Numbered from the stretch's first letter, positions 15,227 through 24,891 are shown. The stretch: DNA of 46,896 nucleotides from JAMBLL01 sp964460075 (GCA_964460075.1 CAYWPC010000019.1:1-46896); one strand, 5' to 3'. The notes: generated from the sequence alone by a model not told the origin. Translations and numbers: made by a program.

Positions 15227-16904
15227 ATGCCTCGGCACTCTCGACCACATCGCAATCTGTCCTTGGTCATTTCAATGGCCCTGGTCGTTGCGGCCTTCGG
15301 TGCGGCTCCTGTAGGAGCCTCACAGGTAACCAACGGTGAGAACCGAGCCAATGACATCATCGCTCCACAGTTGTATGCCCCTGTGGAGCTGTTCGGTGTG
15401 TTGACGCCCCAGACCTCGGTAGATGGAGACCCGCTCAACCTCGTCTTGTATCCAGAGGAACTCCGTCGGTACACATCGGGCAAGGACGTATTCGAGGTGT
15501 GGGAGTGCCCGGACGCCGATGGCACGCCGGCATCCGTGACAGCCGCGGAGTTCGTCGCCGCAGCCGAGGCACAGATGACTGAGTACTTCTCGTGGCTGTC
15601 CAACGGTCGCTACGACCCGGACTTCATCGTAGGAGGGGTTGTTCCCACGGTAGGGAGTGCTGCTCCGCTCATGGACTGTGCAGCGTGGGGGGAGAGCAAC
15701 GCGACAGGGCTAGCGACCGGTGCGCTGTACATATCGAACACGGTCGACGGTCTCGGCGGTCCAGGGTTCTCATGTGCCGGGATCACGCTGTCGTGTCCTG
15801 CCACGTATCCGGAGAACCGTCGAGAAGGGTTTATCGGTATTGCTCGATCCGGCTGGCCCGCAACGCTGGCCCACGAGATCGGCCATATGCTGTCGTGGTC
15901 CCATTCCAAGACTGGCGTGTCGGGATCCGACTACGACAACGCCATCGACGTCATGTCTGGCAATTATGGGGAATGGGCTTCCGGCTACGGCTCATACCCA
16001 GACCCATACGCGACGGTGGCGATCAACAGGTATGCCGCAGGTTGGATCGACCCTGGCGGTGTTGCGGTGTGGGATGGAACCGACACCCAGGTCACTTTGG
16101 GATCCATCGGTGGTGTCGGTGCCGAGGCGCTGGTCATCGATCAAGGAACGTCGTATTTCGTACTCGGCGTACGGGTCACATCTGCTCTCGATCCGATTCC
16201 GTTGGTGTGGACGGGCGTCGAGGCATACGAAGTCACTCGGTGTCCGAGTTGCTGGGGATTGGATGCCCGGGTCGCACCGACACCGCCCGTTCCGTTCTCA
16301 TCCTCCGATCTCTCAGCGTATTCCAAGCCGCTGGCACATGTTCTCGCCGTTGGGTCGACCATCAGCATCGGAGGTGCCGAGGTGACGGTCACGGGGCGAA
16401 CGGGAGACTCGTTCACACTCGCCGTCGTCCGTTCGCAGTCCGCTGGCACGTTCACGGACGTTCCACCAGGTGATACGTTCTTCAACGACGTCGAATGGCT
16501 CGCTGCCGCAGGTATCACAAAGGGTTGTAATCNNNNNNNNNNNNNNNNNNNNNNNNNNNNNNNNNNNNNNNNNNNNNNNNNNNNNNNNNNNNNNNNNNNN
16601 NNNNNNNNNNNNNNNNNNNNNNNNNNNNNNNNCGCCGGTCAATGATCGGTTCTGTCCTGGTGATTTCGTGACCCGTTCTCAGATGGCTGCGTTTCTTGTT
16701 CGGGCGCTCGGATACACGGATAGTGGTGCTGGGAACTTGTTCACCGACGACGACGGTTCCATCTTTGAGGTAGATATCGACAGGCTCGGGACGGCAGGTG
16801 TGACGAGGGGTTGTAATCCGCCGGTCAATGATCGGTTCTGTCCTGGTGATTTCGTGACCCGTTCTCAGATGGCCGCATTCCTCCAGCGTGCTCTGGCACC
16901 CTGA
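15227..16904 (+). CDS. Secreted metzincin-like metalloprotease with SLH-type repeats (contains the assembly gap)
   Basis: A signal peptide (LVISMALVVAAFGAAPVGA) is followed by a peptidase domain. This has an extended zinc motif, HEIGHMLSWSH (HExxHxxxxxH, about residues 215-225), and a probable Met-turn in AIDVMSGNYG, so it is metzincin-like, perhaps near family M6. From about residue 405 come SLH-type repeats: FTDVPPGDTFFNDVEWLAAAGITKGC, then NDRFCPGDFVTRSQMAAFL units. The 100-N gap at 16533-16632 interrupts the repeats. Reading frame and sequence rejoin correctly if the true gap is a multiple of 3, so I treat both sides as one gene ending at 16904. A surface-attached protease is the likely role; attachment through the repeats is inferred. 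Confidence 0.8.
16533..16632. other. Assembly gap of 100 N
   Basis: Exactly 100 undetermined bases inside a near-identical tandem repeat. Joining 16532 directly to 16633 would recreate the junction GGTTGTAATC-CGCCGGTC that occurs intact at 16809-16826. The real gap is therefore probably zero or a whole number of repeat units, not 100 bp. Confidence 0.95.
16633..16887 (+). repeat. Tandem 186-bp SLH-type repeat units
   Basis: The unit starting CGCCGGTCAATGATCGG at 16633 recurs at 16819, a period of 186 bp or 62 codons. At least 60 bp at the start of each unit is nearly identical at nucleotide level, encoding PVNDRFCPGDFVTRSQMAAFL. Such identity in an otherwise diverged family suggests recent duplication or gene conversion. 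Confidence 0.85.
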
Positions 16905-16961
16905 GTCTCCGTGCTCATGCAACTCGCGTTCGATACGCGCAAAGCTGTGCTTTGCCAGGAC

Positions 16962-18104
16962 TCAGGTCGTTGGCGGTAGAAGGTCGTCGATCAAGGCGCT
17001 GAGCCTGCCGACGCAGGTGTCGAGCGAGAGCGGTGGCAGGATCTCGGTTATGCGGGAGGACACGGCAACGATCTCGGTCGCTGCAGGTGCGTCGGGGTGA
17101 ACGCTCACGACAGGCCTCCCAGCATCTCCGCCCGAGGACACGAACGGGTCGATGGGGACCGAGCCGAGGAGGGGGACACCGAGCTCATCTGCGAGTGCGA
17201 CTCCACCGCCCTCACCGAATATGTTGTAGTGCTCACCTGTTGTCGCCGTGAACCCTGCCATGTTCTCGACAACACCCACGATCGGCATGTGCGACCGACG
17301 GGCCATGTCAGCCACACGAGCGGCAACTTTCTGTGCTGCGAGCTGCGGGGTCGTTACAACCACCATCTCTGCTTGGGGGAGCAGACGGGCGAGCGCCATC
17401 TGCACGTCGCCGGTGCCAGGTGGCATGTCGATGATGAGGTATCCCAGATCGGTCGGCCAGGCTACGTCGTTCAGGAACTGCTCTACTGCCTTCGTGAGCA
17501 TCAACCCCCTCCACATCAGTGCGGTGTCCTCGTCATCGAGCAGCAAGCCGGTCGAGACGAGATGGATCCCCTGTGCGAGCGTTGGGACGATCTTGCGGTC
17601 GACGTTCGCCTCGAGGCGGGTGTGTGTCGCTCCGAGGATTCTCGGCGCAGAGAATCCCCAGATATCGGCGTCGAGTAGGCCGACCGAGTGCCCCTGCGCC
17701 GCGATCGCGAGGGCAATGTTCGCAGAGAGTGATGACTTTCCGACACCACCCTTGCCGCTACTTATTGCAATGACCCGTGTAGATGGGTGAACCGAGGTTG
17801 GTGTAGCCGTCTCACGAGCAACCAGACGGGCACGCTCCATCAACTTCGATCGCTGCTCCTGGGACATCACCGTCATGGCTATCTCGACCGCTGATACTCC
17901 AGGAAGAGCCCCGACGCGTCGCTTGACGTCAGACTCGATCTGCCCACGCATCGGACAGCTAGCGATCGTAAGAGCGAGACCGACTGTGACCTCGGTGCCC
18001 TCGATCGACACGGTTTCGACCATGCCGAGGTCAACGATGTCGGCATGAAGCTCCGGATCGATGACGAGGCTCAGTGCAGTTCTGATATCTGTCTCGGTGG
18101 CCAT
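16962..18104 (-). CDS. mrp: Mrp/NBP35-family iron-sulfur carrier ATPase
   Basis: The 380-aa protein has an N-terminal MIP18/DUF59 domain (about 1-85, VIDPELHADIVDLGMV and SCPMRGQIE), then a P-loop ATPase with deviant Walker A SSGKGGVGKSS (about 113-123). Other motifs are LLDADIWGFS and YLIIDMPPGTGD. It carries or inserts Fe-S clusters. The C-terminal CxxC found in many homologues is absent (VENMAGFTATTGEHYNIFG), as in other actinobacterial Mrp proteins as I remember them. It is divergent from the IscA/HesB-like gene at 18214, which fits a shared Fe-S role. Confidence 0.9.
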   Translation of the reverse strand: MATETDIRTALSLVIDPELHADIVDLGMVETVSIEGTEVTVGLALTIASCPMRGQIESDVKRRVGALPGVSAVEIAMTVMSQEQRSKLMERARLVARETATPTSVHPSTRVIAISSGKGGVGKSSLSANIALAIAAQGHSVGLLDADIWGFSAPRILGATHTRLEANVDRKIVPTLAQGIHLVSTGLLLDDEDTALMWRGLMLTKAVEQFLNDVAWPTDLGYLIIDMPPGTGDVQMALARLLPQAEMVVVTTPQLAAQKVAARVADMARRSHMPIVGVVENMAGFTATTGEHYNIFGEGGGVALADELGVPLLGSVPIDPFVSSGGDAGRPVVSVHPDAPAATEIVAVSSRITEILPPLSLDTCVGRLSALIDDLLPPTT

Positions 18105-18213
18105 GCCGCGAGCCTATCTCCCGAAAAGACGTTGTCCCGCAGGTTTCGTCAGAGGGCACTTGTATTTCCCCTATGATCATAGTCCCAACACATCTCGGAC
18201 CGTGGAGGCCCGC

Positions 18214-18603
18214 ATGACTGCTCGCGAAACGACCCGGAGAATCAACATTCCCCTGACTCCAAAGACCAAGGGAGACCAGGGCATCACCCTCACATCGGCT
18301 GCTGCAGCCAAGGTGAAGGCACTCGTAGAAGCCGAAGGCGACGCCGACATGGCCTTGCGCGTTGGCGTGAAGCGTTCTGGCTGCTCCGGATATGCCTACG
18401 ACATGCACTTTGACGCTGCGATCGACCCATCCGACATCGTCAACGCCACCGACGGAGTTCGTGTCGTCGTCGACGCTGCGAGCCTGCCCATGATCGAGGG
18501 GGCGGTCGTCGACTTCAAGGATGGAGGCCTCGCCGGATCCGGATTCGAAATCGATAACCCGAACGTCTCTGGCACCTGTGCCTGCGGCAAGAGCTTTTCG
18601 TAA
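18214..18603 (+). CDS. HesB/IscA-family iron-sulfur assembly protein
   Basis: The 129-aa protein has the A-type carrier pattern: ITLTSAAAAKVKALVE, then the first conserved Cys in RSGCSGYAY, and the C-terminal pair in TCACGKSF (CxC). These three Cys bind the transient Fe-S cluster or iron. ATG 18214 is preferred; GTGGAGG lies about 5-10 nt upstream. It is divergently oriented to mrp with about 110 bp between, where TATGAT (about 18173) could be a -10 element. Confidence 0.9.
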   Translation: MTARETTRRINIPLTPKTKGDQGITLTSAAAAKVKALVEAEGDADMALRVGVKRSGCSGYAYDMHFDAAIDPSDIVNATDGVRVVVDAASLPMIEGAVVDFKDGGLAGSGFEIDNPNVSGTCACGKSFS

Positions 18604-18723
18604 GCGTCCCCGCCTGCCGCACTGCGTCCTGTCGAGCATGCACGTACACTTCGCCCCGTCCTACACCCCGTCTCGTGTGAGACAATCTATCTGAAACAAG
18701 CCAGATGATTGTTGAGGTTTTTC

Positions 18724-19104
18724 ATGCCCAAGACCATTCATGACGCCCCGAGCGGCCCCACGCCGCTCGGCCCCTACAGCATCGTGACCGAGGCTCGTGG
18801 GTTCGTCTTCTGTTCAGGCATGGTCGCGATAGATCCGACGTCCGGGAGCACGGTCGAAGGCGACGTCGCAGCTCAGGCACATCAGGTCATGAAGAACATC
18901 GGCGCAGTCCTCGGCGATGTCGGTTTGACGTTCGACGACATCGTCAAGACGACGATCTTCCTTCTCGATATCGCCGACTTCCCCAAAGTCAACGAGGTGT
19001 ACGGCGAATATGTCGGAGAGTCCAAGCCGGCACGATCGACGATTCAGGCAGGAGCGCTCCCAGGCGGGTTCGCTGTCGAGATCGAGTGCATCGCGGCTCG
19101 CTGA
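18724..19104 (+). CDS. Rid-family (YjgF/RidA) deaminase
   Basis: The 126-aa protein has the Rid signature: GPYSIVTEARGFVFCSGMVAIDP, VMKNIGAVLGDVGLTFDDIVKTTIFL and the active-site Arg region KPARSTIQAGALPGG. RidA proteins hydrolyse reactive enamine/imine intermediates released by PLP enzymes. ATG 18724 gives the usual length; TTG 18709 would add five residues. It is followed 57 bp later by an aldehyde dehydrogenase, so a joint role in amine or amino acid catabolism is possible. Confidence 0.88.
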   Translation: MPKTIHDAPSGPTPLGPYSIVTEARGFVFCSGMVAIDPTSGSTVEGDVAAQAHQVMKNIGAVLGDVGLTFDDIVKTTIFLLDIADFPKVNEVYGEYVGESKPARSTIQAGALPGGFAVEIECIAAR

Positions 19105-19161
19105 GCGCTTGGTGTTGACAGTCCGAACACGTTTCATCGAAATATCAGAGGAGCCAGTCCT

Positions 19162-20676
19162 ATGAATCGCGAACAAGTGCTCGACGCCCTCGGCATCGCA
19201 AGCGTCACCTCAGGCGCATATGCAGCCGGTTGGCGCGCCGGAGCAGGGACGACGATTACTTCCATCGACCCGACAACCGAAGAAGTTATCGCCTCCGTGC
19301 AACAGGCGGGCATTGAAGACTACGAAGCCGCGGTGGTCGCATCTCAGGAGGCGTTCACTCGATGGAGGATGGTGCCTGCACCCCAGAGGGGTCAGTACGT
19401 GCGCAAGATCGGTGACGCCTTGCGCACGTACAAAGAGCCCCTCGGTGCGCTGGTATCGATGGAGATGGGCAAGATCCGCGCGGAGGGGGAGGGTGAGGTT
19501 CAGGAGATGATCGACATCGCCGACTTCGCCGTCGGTCTCTCGCGACAGCTTTACGGACTCACGATCGCCTCGGAACGTCCGCGACACCGCATGTATGAGC
19601 AGTGGCACCCCCTTGGACCGATCGGGATCATCTCGGCATTCAACTTCCCGGTCGCCGTCTGGTCGTGGAACGCGTTCCTTGCGGCCGTGTGTGGCGACTC
19701 GATGATATGGAAGCCATCACCGATCGTTCCTTTGACAGCAGTTGCGGTGCAGAACGTATGCCATGAGGTGATGGATGGCACAGATTTCGAGGGTGTCTTC
19801 AACCTGACAGTCGGTGATGTGGACCCTGTCGGAGATGCAATGGTCCGCGACCCGCGCCTCCCCCTCATCTCGGCGACAGGGTCGGTGCGTATGGGTCAGC
19901 AGGTCGGTACGACGGTGGCTTCTCGGCTAGGGAGATCTCTCCTTGAGCTTGGAGGGAACAACGCCATCATCGTGATGGACGATGCCGACCTCGAACTTGC
20001 CGTTCGGGGCGCCTTGTTTGCTGCAGCAGGGACGTCTGGTCAGCGATGCACGTCTCTGCGCAGGTTGATCGTCCACACCGATGTAGCCGACGACCTCGCA
20101 CAGAGACTCATACGTGCGTACGGACAGATACCGATCGGCGATCCCCTCGATGATGGGACGCTGATGGGACCGCTGGTGAACCAGGCAGCGGTCGACAACA
20201 CCATGGCATCGCTCGGCATTGCGTTGGAGCAGGGAGGAGAGCTTCTGTACGGTGGCGAGCAGATTGACCGTGCCGGCTACTTCTTCGAACCGACGCTTGT
20301 GCGAATCCCGCCAGACGCCCCGATCGTGCAACAAGAGACGTTCGGTCCAATGATGTACCTCATCGAGGTGGACTCGTTCGAGGAGGCGCTTGCGGTCCAA
20401 AACGGGGTTCCACAGGGGCTGTCTTCCGCGATTTTCACCGACTCGGTGCGGGTATCGGAGCGGTTCCTCTCCGCCGAAGGTTCGGACTGTGGCATCGCCA
20501 ATGTCAACATCGGCACATCAGGAGCTGAGATCGGTGGTGCGTTTGGGGGCGAGAAGGAGACCGGAGGCGGGAGGGAGGCCGGATCGGATGCCTGGAAGGC
20601 GTACATGCGTCGCCAGACCGTGACCATCAACTGGTCGGCCGATCTGCCCCTTGCGCAAGGAATCGAATTCGGCTGA
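19162..20676 (+). CDS. ALDH7-type aldehyde dehydrogenase (probable alpha-aminoadipic semialdehyde dehydrogenase)
   Basis: The 504-aa NAD-dependent enzyme has catalytic Cys in TSGQRCTSLRR, the general-base Glu in LLELGGNNA, and cofactor-binding segments PLGPIGIISAFNFPVAVWSWN and WKPSP. NIGTSGAEIGGAFGGEKETGGGREAGSDAWK is characteristic of the ALDH7/AmaB branch, which oxidises alpha-aminoadipate semialdehyde/piperideine-6-carboxylate in lysine degradation. AGAGGAG lies upstream of the ATG. The Rid gene before it could protect against imine intermediates. The lysine assignment rests on remembered family motifs. Confidence 0.85.
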   Translation: MNREQVLDALGIASVTSGAYAAGWRAGAGTTITSIDPTTEEVIASVQQAGIEDYEAAVVASQEAFTRWRMVPAPQRGQYVRKIGDALRTYKEPLGALVSMEMGKIRAEGEGEVQEMIDIADFAVGLSRQLYGLTIASERPRHRMYEQWHPLGPIGIISAFNFPVAVWSWNAFLAAVCGDSMIWKPSPIVPLTAVAVQNVCHEVMDGTDFEGVFNLTVGDVDPVGDAMVRDPRLPLISATGSVRMGQQVGTTVASRLGRSLLELGGNNAIIVMDDADLELAVRGALFAAAGTSGQRCTSLRRLIVHTDVADDLAQRLIRAYGQIPIGDPLDDGTLMGPLVNQAAVDNTMASLGIALEQGGELLYGGEQIDRAGYFFEPTLVRIPPDAPIVQQETFGPMMYLIEVDSFEEALAVQNGVPQGLSSAIFTDSVRVSERFLSAEGSDCGIANVNIGTSGAEIGGAFGGEKETGGGREAGSDAWKAYMRRQTVTINWSADLPLAQGIEFG

Positions 20677-20752
20677 GTACACAGAATTGAATGGAACCTG
20701 ATCGGCCTACCCAACCGTCACACCCATGACAGATTGGGAGAGGAGGTCGCGA

Positions 20753-22798
20753 ATGCGACTGAAGATGATCGCTCTGGTTGCCGTTCTAGGGATCGTGGCT
20801 GGCGCCTGCACAGCCGTCAGCACTACCACCACGACACCTGCGTCGTTGACGCGGCCGGGTGGGGGGGATGCGCCGCGGGGACTCGAGATCTTCGCCGCAT
20901 CGGCACTCCAGCCATTCGACTCGTGCGGTGATTTCCTTGCCTACGTCAAGCGCAACGCGCTCGAGTTGGTTGGGCCGTACGGCTTCGGCGGGTACGGGGC
21001 TTTTACCTATGCCACGACCGACGTGGCCATTGCTGAGGAGAGCGCTGCACAACGTGGAGCTACGACAACAATCGCCGATGGCGCCAGCATTGAAGGTGTG
21101 GACTACTCAGGCACCAACACCCAGGTTGCAGGTGTCGACGAGCCAGACCTCGTCAAGACAGACGGCGAGCGAATCTTCGTCGTTGCACAAGGACGCCTGT
21201 ACTGGATCGACGCGTCAGGTGTTCCCGAGATCGTCGCCTCGATTCCTCTCGACGGTTGGGGGCAGCAACTTTTCTTGTCGGGCAACCGCCTTCTGGTCAT
21301 GACGTCAGGTGGTGGCTACAACACTGCTGCGATACTCGAAGATCGCATAGCGCCTTCCCCAGGCCAGTGGCCCAGTGATCGGACCAACTTGGTAGAAGTT
21401 GATGTCTCGGATCCGTCCTCGATGCAAGCAATCAGGACGCTGACACTCGACGGAACGATCGTGTCTTCTCGCATGGCCGATGGGACCATCAGAGTCGTCA
21501 TTCGGTCCCAGCCAACCGGATTTGCGTGGGCATACCCAGAGGGTGGAGGCATCCGTGCCGAGCGCAAGGCTGTCGAGGCAAACAAGGAGTTGATCGGCCT
21601 CTCGACGTTGGAAAACTGGGTTCCCTGGTACGTCCTCGAAGACGCGGAATTGGGAACGACCTCGGACGGACCGCTCCTTGGTTGCGATCAGGTCGGCTAC
21701 CCGGATGAGTTCTCAGGGCTGGCGATGTTGACGGTCCTTTCGATCGAACTCGACAGCGGTCTCCAACCTGGAAACGGCATAGGGCTCCTCGCAGAGGGTC
21801 AGACCGTGTATGCATCGCGGGACAACTTGTACGTGGCGACGACACCGTGGGCGGCGTGGCCGAGAATTGCTGCAGCCGAAGGTGCGCTCACCCCCGAGGT
21901 ACCCACAACAGCGATCCACATGTTTGATATCACAGATCCGACCACAGCGACATACGTGGCATCTGGTGAGGTAGAAGGAACACTGCTTTCGCAATGGTCG
22001 ATAGATGAATACGAGTCGACGCTGCGAGTAGTCGTGACCGATGAGATCCCTTGGGGGAGTGCGGGGCGCTCCATCGAGACCCCAGACACGTCCGTCGTCA
22101 CTTTGCAGCGCAGCGGCGACCAACTGGTTCAGATCGGATCGGTTGACGGCCTCGGTAAGAATGAAAGGGTGTACGGCGTGCGGTTCATTGGCGACCGTGG
22201 ATACGTCGTCACATTCCGCCAGGTCGACCCGTTATACGTCCTGGATCTGGCGGATCCTCGGAATCCGCAGGTGACCGGTGAGCTGAAGATCAACGGCTAC
22301 TCGGCATACCTGCATCCGATCGGTGAGGATCTGCTTCTCGGTGTCGGCCAGGATGCAACGACCCAGGGCCGGGTGCTCGGCACACAGGTATCGGTGTTCG
22401 ACGTGTCGGACGCAGCGAATCCGAGGCGGCTATCCAGGTTGACGTTCAACGAATCTCAATCCCAGGCGGAGTGGGACGCCAAGGCATTCCTGTGGTGGGC
22501 GCCCAGCGGCATCTCTGTGCTCCCCATGCAGCGATGGTCGTGGGATGAGCAAAGCGGGACAGAGGATTACTTCTCGGGGGCGGTCGTTGTGTCGGTGACA
22601 ACGCAGAGCGTTAAGCAGATCGGCGTCATCGAGCACCCGAACGCGTTCGAGGAGGAGTGCCCAGACTGTGGTGGATGGACGGCACCGATCGTCAGGTCCC
22701 TCGTCATCGGGGACAGGTTGTACACGGTATCGGAATCCGGCATTCTTGCATCGACGCTCGACACGCTCGAAGAGGTGGCATGGATCCCGTTCAACTGA
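20753..22798 (+). CDS. Lipoprotein with C-terminal beta-propeller domain
   Basis: The 681-aa protein starts at ATG 20753, with GAGAGGAGG about 7 nt upstream. Its signal peptide ends in a lipobox (LGIVAGAC, Cys19), followed by a Thr-rich linker. The body matches the secreted beta-propeller family distantly related to WD40 (PF09826/COG4880-like): GVDEPDLVKTDGERIFVVAQGRLYWID, later GLGKNERVYGVRFIGDRGYVVTFRQVDPLYVLDLADP, and DAKAFLWWAP. Function is not established for the family. It is expected at the cell surface. A CPDCGG motif near the C-terminus may bind metal or form a disulfide. Confidence 0.85.
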   Translation: MRLKMIALVAVLGIVAGACTAVSTTTTTPASLTRPGGGDAPRGLEIFAASALQPFDSCGDFLAYVKRNALELVGPYGFGGYGAFTYATTDVAIAEESAAQRGATTTIADGASIEGVDYSGTNTQVAGVDEPDLVKTDGERIFVVAQGRLYWIDASGVPEIVASIPLDGWGQQLFLSGNRLLVMTSGGGYNTAAILEDRIAPSPGQWPSDRTNLVEVDVSDPSSMQAIRTLTLDGTIVSSRMADGTIRVVIRSQPTGFAWAYPEGGGIRAERKAVEANKELIGLSTLENWVPWYVLEDAELGTTSDGPLLGCDQVGYPDEFSGLAMLTVLSIELDSGLQPGNGIGLLAEGQTVYASRDNLYVATTPWAAWPRIAAAEGALTPEVPTTAIHMFDITDPTTATYVASGEVEGTLLSQWSIDEYESTLRVVVTDEIPWGSAGRSIETPDTSVVTLQRSGDQLVQIGSVDGLGKNERVYGVRFIGDRGYVVTFRQVDPLYVLDLADPRNPQVTGELKINGYSAYLHPIGEDLLLGVGQDATTQGRVLGTQVSVFDVSDAANPRRLSRLTFNESQSQAEWDAKAFLWWAPSGISVLPMQRWSWDEQSGTEDYFSGAVVVSVTTQSVKQIGVIEHPNAFEEECPDCGGWTAPIVRSLVIGDRLYTVSESGILASTLDTLEEVAWIPFN

Positions 22799-22838
22799 GC
22801 ACCATCTGCGTTGCGCGATCGGGGGATGCGGCGATGGC

Positions 22839-23492
22839 TTAGCCGAATCGGTAGCCAACAGATCGCACGGTCGTGATCCACGAAGCGCGCTCTTCACCGA
22901 GCTTTGCTCTCAGGCGCCGAATGTGAACATCGACCGTTCGTGATCCACCGAAGTAGTCATAGCCCCACACCCGAGCAAGAAGCTGTTCTCTGCTCCACAC
23001 CCGGTTCGGATTCTCAACGAGATACCGAAGCAGCTCATACTCCATGTAGGTGAGGTCCTTCGGCCGTCCGCCGACCGTCGCCTGGTAGGTGCCAGTGTTC
23101 AGTTCGAGGTCTTCGTAGCGGATGACATCGTCATCGGCTACGTCGTCGTTCGACCGCGTTCGGATACGGCCAAGACGGATACCGAGCTCCACGGGATCGA
23201 TCGGTGTGAGCACGAAATCGTCGAAACCCGCTCGCTCGTTCAGCTCTCCTGTGAGGGTTCGGTCCACTACGAGCAGCACAGGGAGGCCAAGCTCCTCCTG
23301 AATCTTGGATGCAACAGTGACGGCGACATCCGGGTCGCCTCCGATCTCGACAATGACACTCACCCAACCCGACTCAGGCTGCTTGGCTCCCGCATCGGCC
23401 ACGCCGTCGATCGGCACCGGTCGATAGCCAGCCGCGAGGATCGCGCCCGTGAGGGAGAGAGATGGTGCTTCGGGGTACACAGCTACATACAT
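22839..23492 (-). CDS. GlnR-like nitrogen regulator (atypical OmpR-type response regulator)
   Basis: The 217-aa protein has a receiver-like N-terminal domain (1 to about 115) and a C-terminal OmpR-type winged helix: LTYMEYELLRYLVENPNRVWSREQLLARVWGYDYFGGSRTVDVHIRRLRAKLG. The position of the phospho-acceptor Asp appears to be Glu (SVIVEIGGDPD), as in orphan, phosphorylation-independent regulators of the GlnR class. The start codon ATG shares its A with the stop of the upstream glutamine synthetase (TGATG at 23494-23490). That coupling, and a GlnR-box-like array 1.4 kb upstream, support nitrogen regulation. Confidence 0.78.
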   Translation of the reverse strand: MYVAVYPEAPSLSLTGAILAAGYRPVPIDGVADAGAKQPESGWVSVIVEIGGDPDVAVTVASKIQEELGLPVLLVVDRTLTGELNERAGFDDFVLTPIDPVELGIRLGRIRTRSNDDVADDDVIRYEDLELNTGTYQATVGGRPKDLTYMEYELLRYLVENPNRVWSREQLLARVWGYDYFGGSRTVDVHIRRLRAKLGEERASWITTVRSVGYRFG

Positions 23493-24820
23493 CACAAGAC
23501 CGGCAGGTACTCTTCGAGCTCGTAGCGAGACACATGTTGCTCGTATCGAGCCCACTCGCGCTTCTTGTTCTTCAGGAACCATGCGAAGACGTGGTCACCC
23601 AGCGCCTCTCGAACGAGGTCCGATCCCTCCATTGCGGTGATCGCCTCCGAGAGGCTGTGCGGCAGATGCTGAACGCCTGCATCGCTTCGCTCACGCGACG
23701 ACATCGTCAACACGTCTGATCCCATCTCGCTTCGCAGTTCGTAGTTGTTCGCGATCCCCGCCAGCCCCGCAGCGAGAATCACCGAGAGCGCCAGGTACGG
23801 ATTGCACGACGAGTCCGGGGACCGATACTCGATACGAGTCGAGTCGATCTTGCCCTTCTTGGTAGCTGGGATACGCACGAGCGCGCTCTGATCGTTACGA
23901 GCCCATGTTTGGTACACGGGTGCGTCGAATCCGCCGACGAGTCGTTTGTATGAGTTCACCCACTGGTTCGTCACGGCCGTTATCTCGGACGCATGCGTGA
24001 GCAGCCCAGCTATGAACCCGCGGGCGACCTTGGACAGGCCATGATCCCCGCTCGGGTCGTGGAAGGCGTTCTCGTCGCTCTGGAACAACGACAGGTGGAG
24101 GTGCATCCCGGATCCGTCGACAGCCTCGAGCGGTTTGGGCATGAACGTGGCGTATATGCCGTGCTCCATCGCGACCTCCTTCACGGTGAGGCGAGTGGTC
24201 ATGATGGTGTCTGCCATTGTTAGGGCGTCGGTGTGTCTGAGATCGAGTTCATGCTGAGACGGTGAGACCTCGTGATGGCTGAACGCGACCGGAATACCGA
24301 GATGCTCCAAAGCGACGATCGTCGATCGTCGATACTCCTGGGCGACATCGAGCGGGGTGAGGTCGAAGTAGCCGCCCCTATCGAGCACCTTGGGGTTCGG
24401 CGAGGCGTCCTCGAAGTAGAAGAACTCGATCTCAGGTGCGACGTAGAACGAATAGCCTAAGTCGGCCGCTCGATTGAGATTCTGGCGCAGGACGTGACGG
24501 GGATCTCCTGGGAACGGGTCGCCATCTGGTGTGACGATGTCACAAAACATTCTTGCTACGCCTGCGTCGCCACTCTTCCATGGGAGAATCTGAAAGGTCG
24601 TCGGATCCGGTTTCGCGAGCATGTCGGCTTCGTGGGAACGACTGAAACCGTCGATCGACGATCCGTCGAAGGAGACACCCTCGTCGAGAGCGATCTCGAG
24701 TTCTGCCGGTGTGATCGCAAAGGATTTCAAGAAGCCCTGAACGTCGGTGAACCACAGTCGGATGAAGCGAATCCCGCGTTCTTTCACCGTGCTCAGCACA
24801 TATTCCTTTTGGCGGTGCAT
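23492..24820 (-). CDS. glnA: Type I glutamine synthetase
   Basis: ATP-dependent ligation of ammonia to glutamate. The 442-aa protein (from ATG 24820) shows the GSI motifs: FTDVQGFLKSF, EGVSFDGSSIDGF, PEIEFF, GSGMHLHLSLF, NSYKRLVGGFDAP and RIEYRSPDSSCNPYLA. No NLYDLP adenylylation site is seen near the C-terminus, so it fits the shorter GSI-alpha-like class without AMP control. ATG 24820 is favoured over ATG 24850 because GAGGTGGAG lies 6 nt upstream. The gene overlaps the GlnR-like regulator and is divergent from a type II synthetase. Confidence 0.9.
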   Translation of the reverse strand: MHRQKEYVLSTVKERGIRFIRLWFTDVQGFLKSFAITPAELEIALDEGVSFDGSSIDGFSRSHEADMLAKPDPTTFQILPWKSGDAGVARMFCDIVTPDGDPFPGDPRHVLRQNLNRAADLGYSFYVAPEIEFFYFEDASPNPKVLDRGGYFDLTPLDVAQEYRRSTIVALEHLGIPVAFSHHEVSPSQHELDLRHTDALTMADTIMTTRLTVKEVAMEHGIYATFMPKPLEAVDGSGMHLHLSLFQSDENAFHDPSGDHGLSKVARGFIAGLLTHASEITAVTNQWVNSYKRLVGGFDAPVYQTWARNDQSALVRIPATKKGKIDSTRIEYRSPDSSCNPYLALSVILAAGLAGIANNYELRSEMGSDVLTMSSRERSDAGVQHLPHSLSEAITAMEGSDLVREALGDHVFAWFLKNKKREWARYEQHVSRYELEEYLPVL

Positions 24821-24891
24821 GTCGTTCTCCACCTCTTTGGATGCTGTCATCGTATTGGATTTGCGCCGAAGTGCCAGACGAGATCAGCGTT

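Noticed and set aside
18690..18712. Small inverted repeat ATCTG...CAGAT before the Rid gene
   Set aside because: Only a 5-bp stem with an 8-nt loop; too weak to call a terminator or operator.
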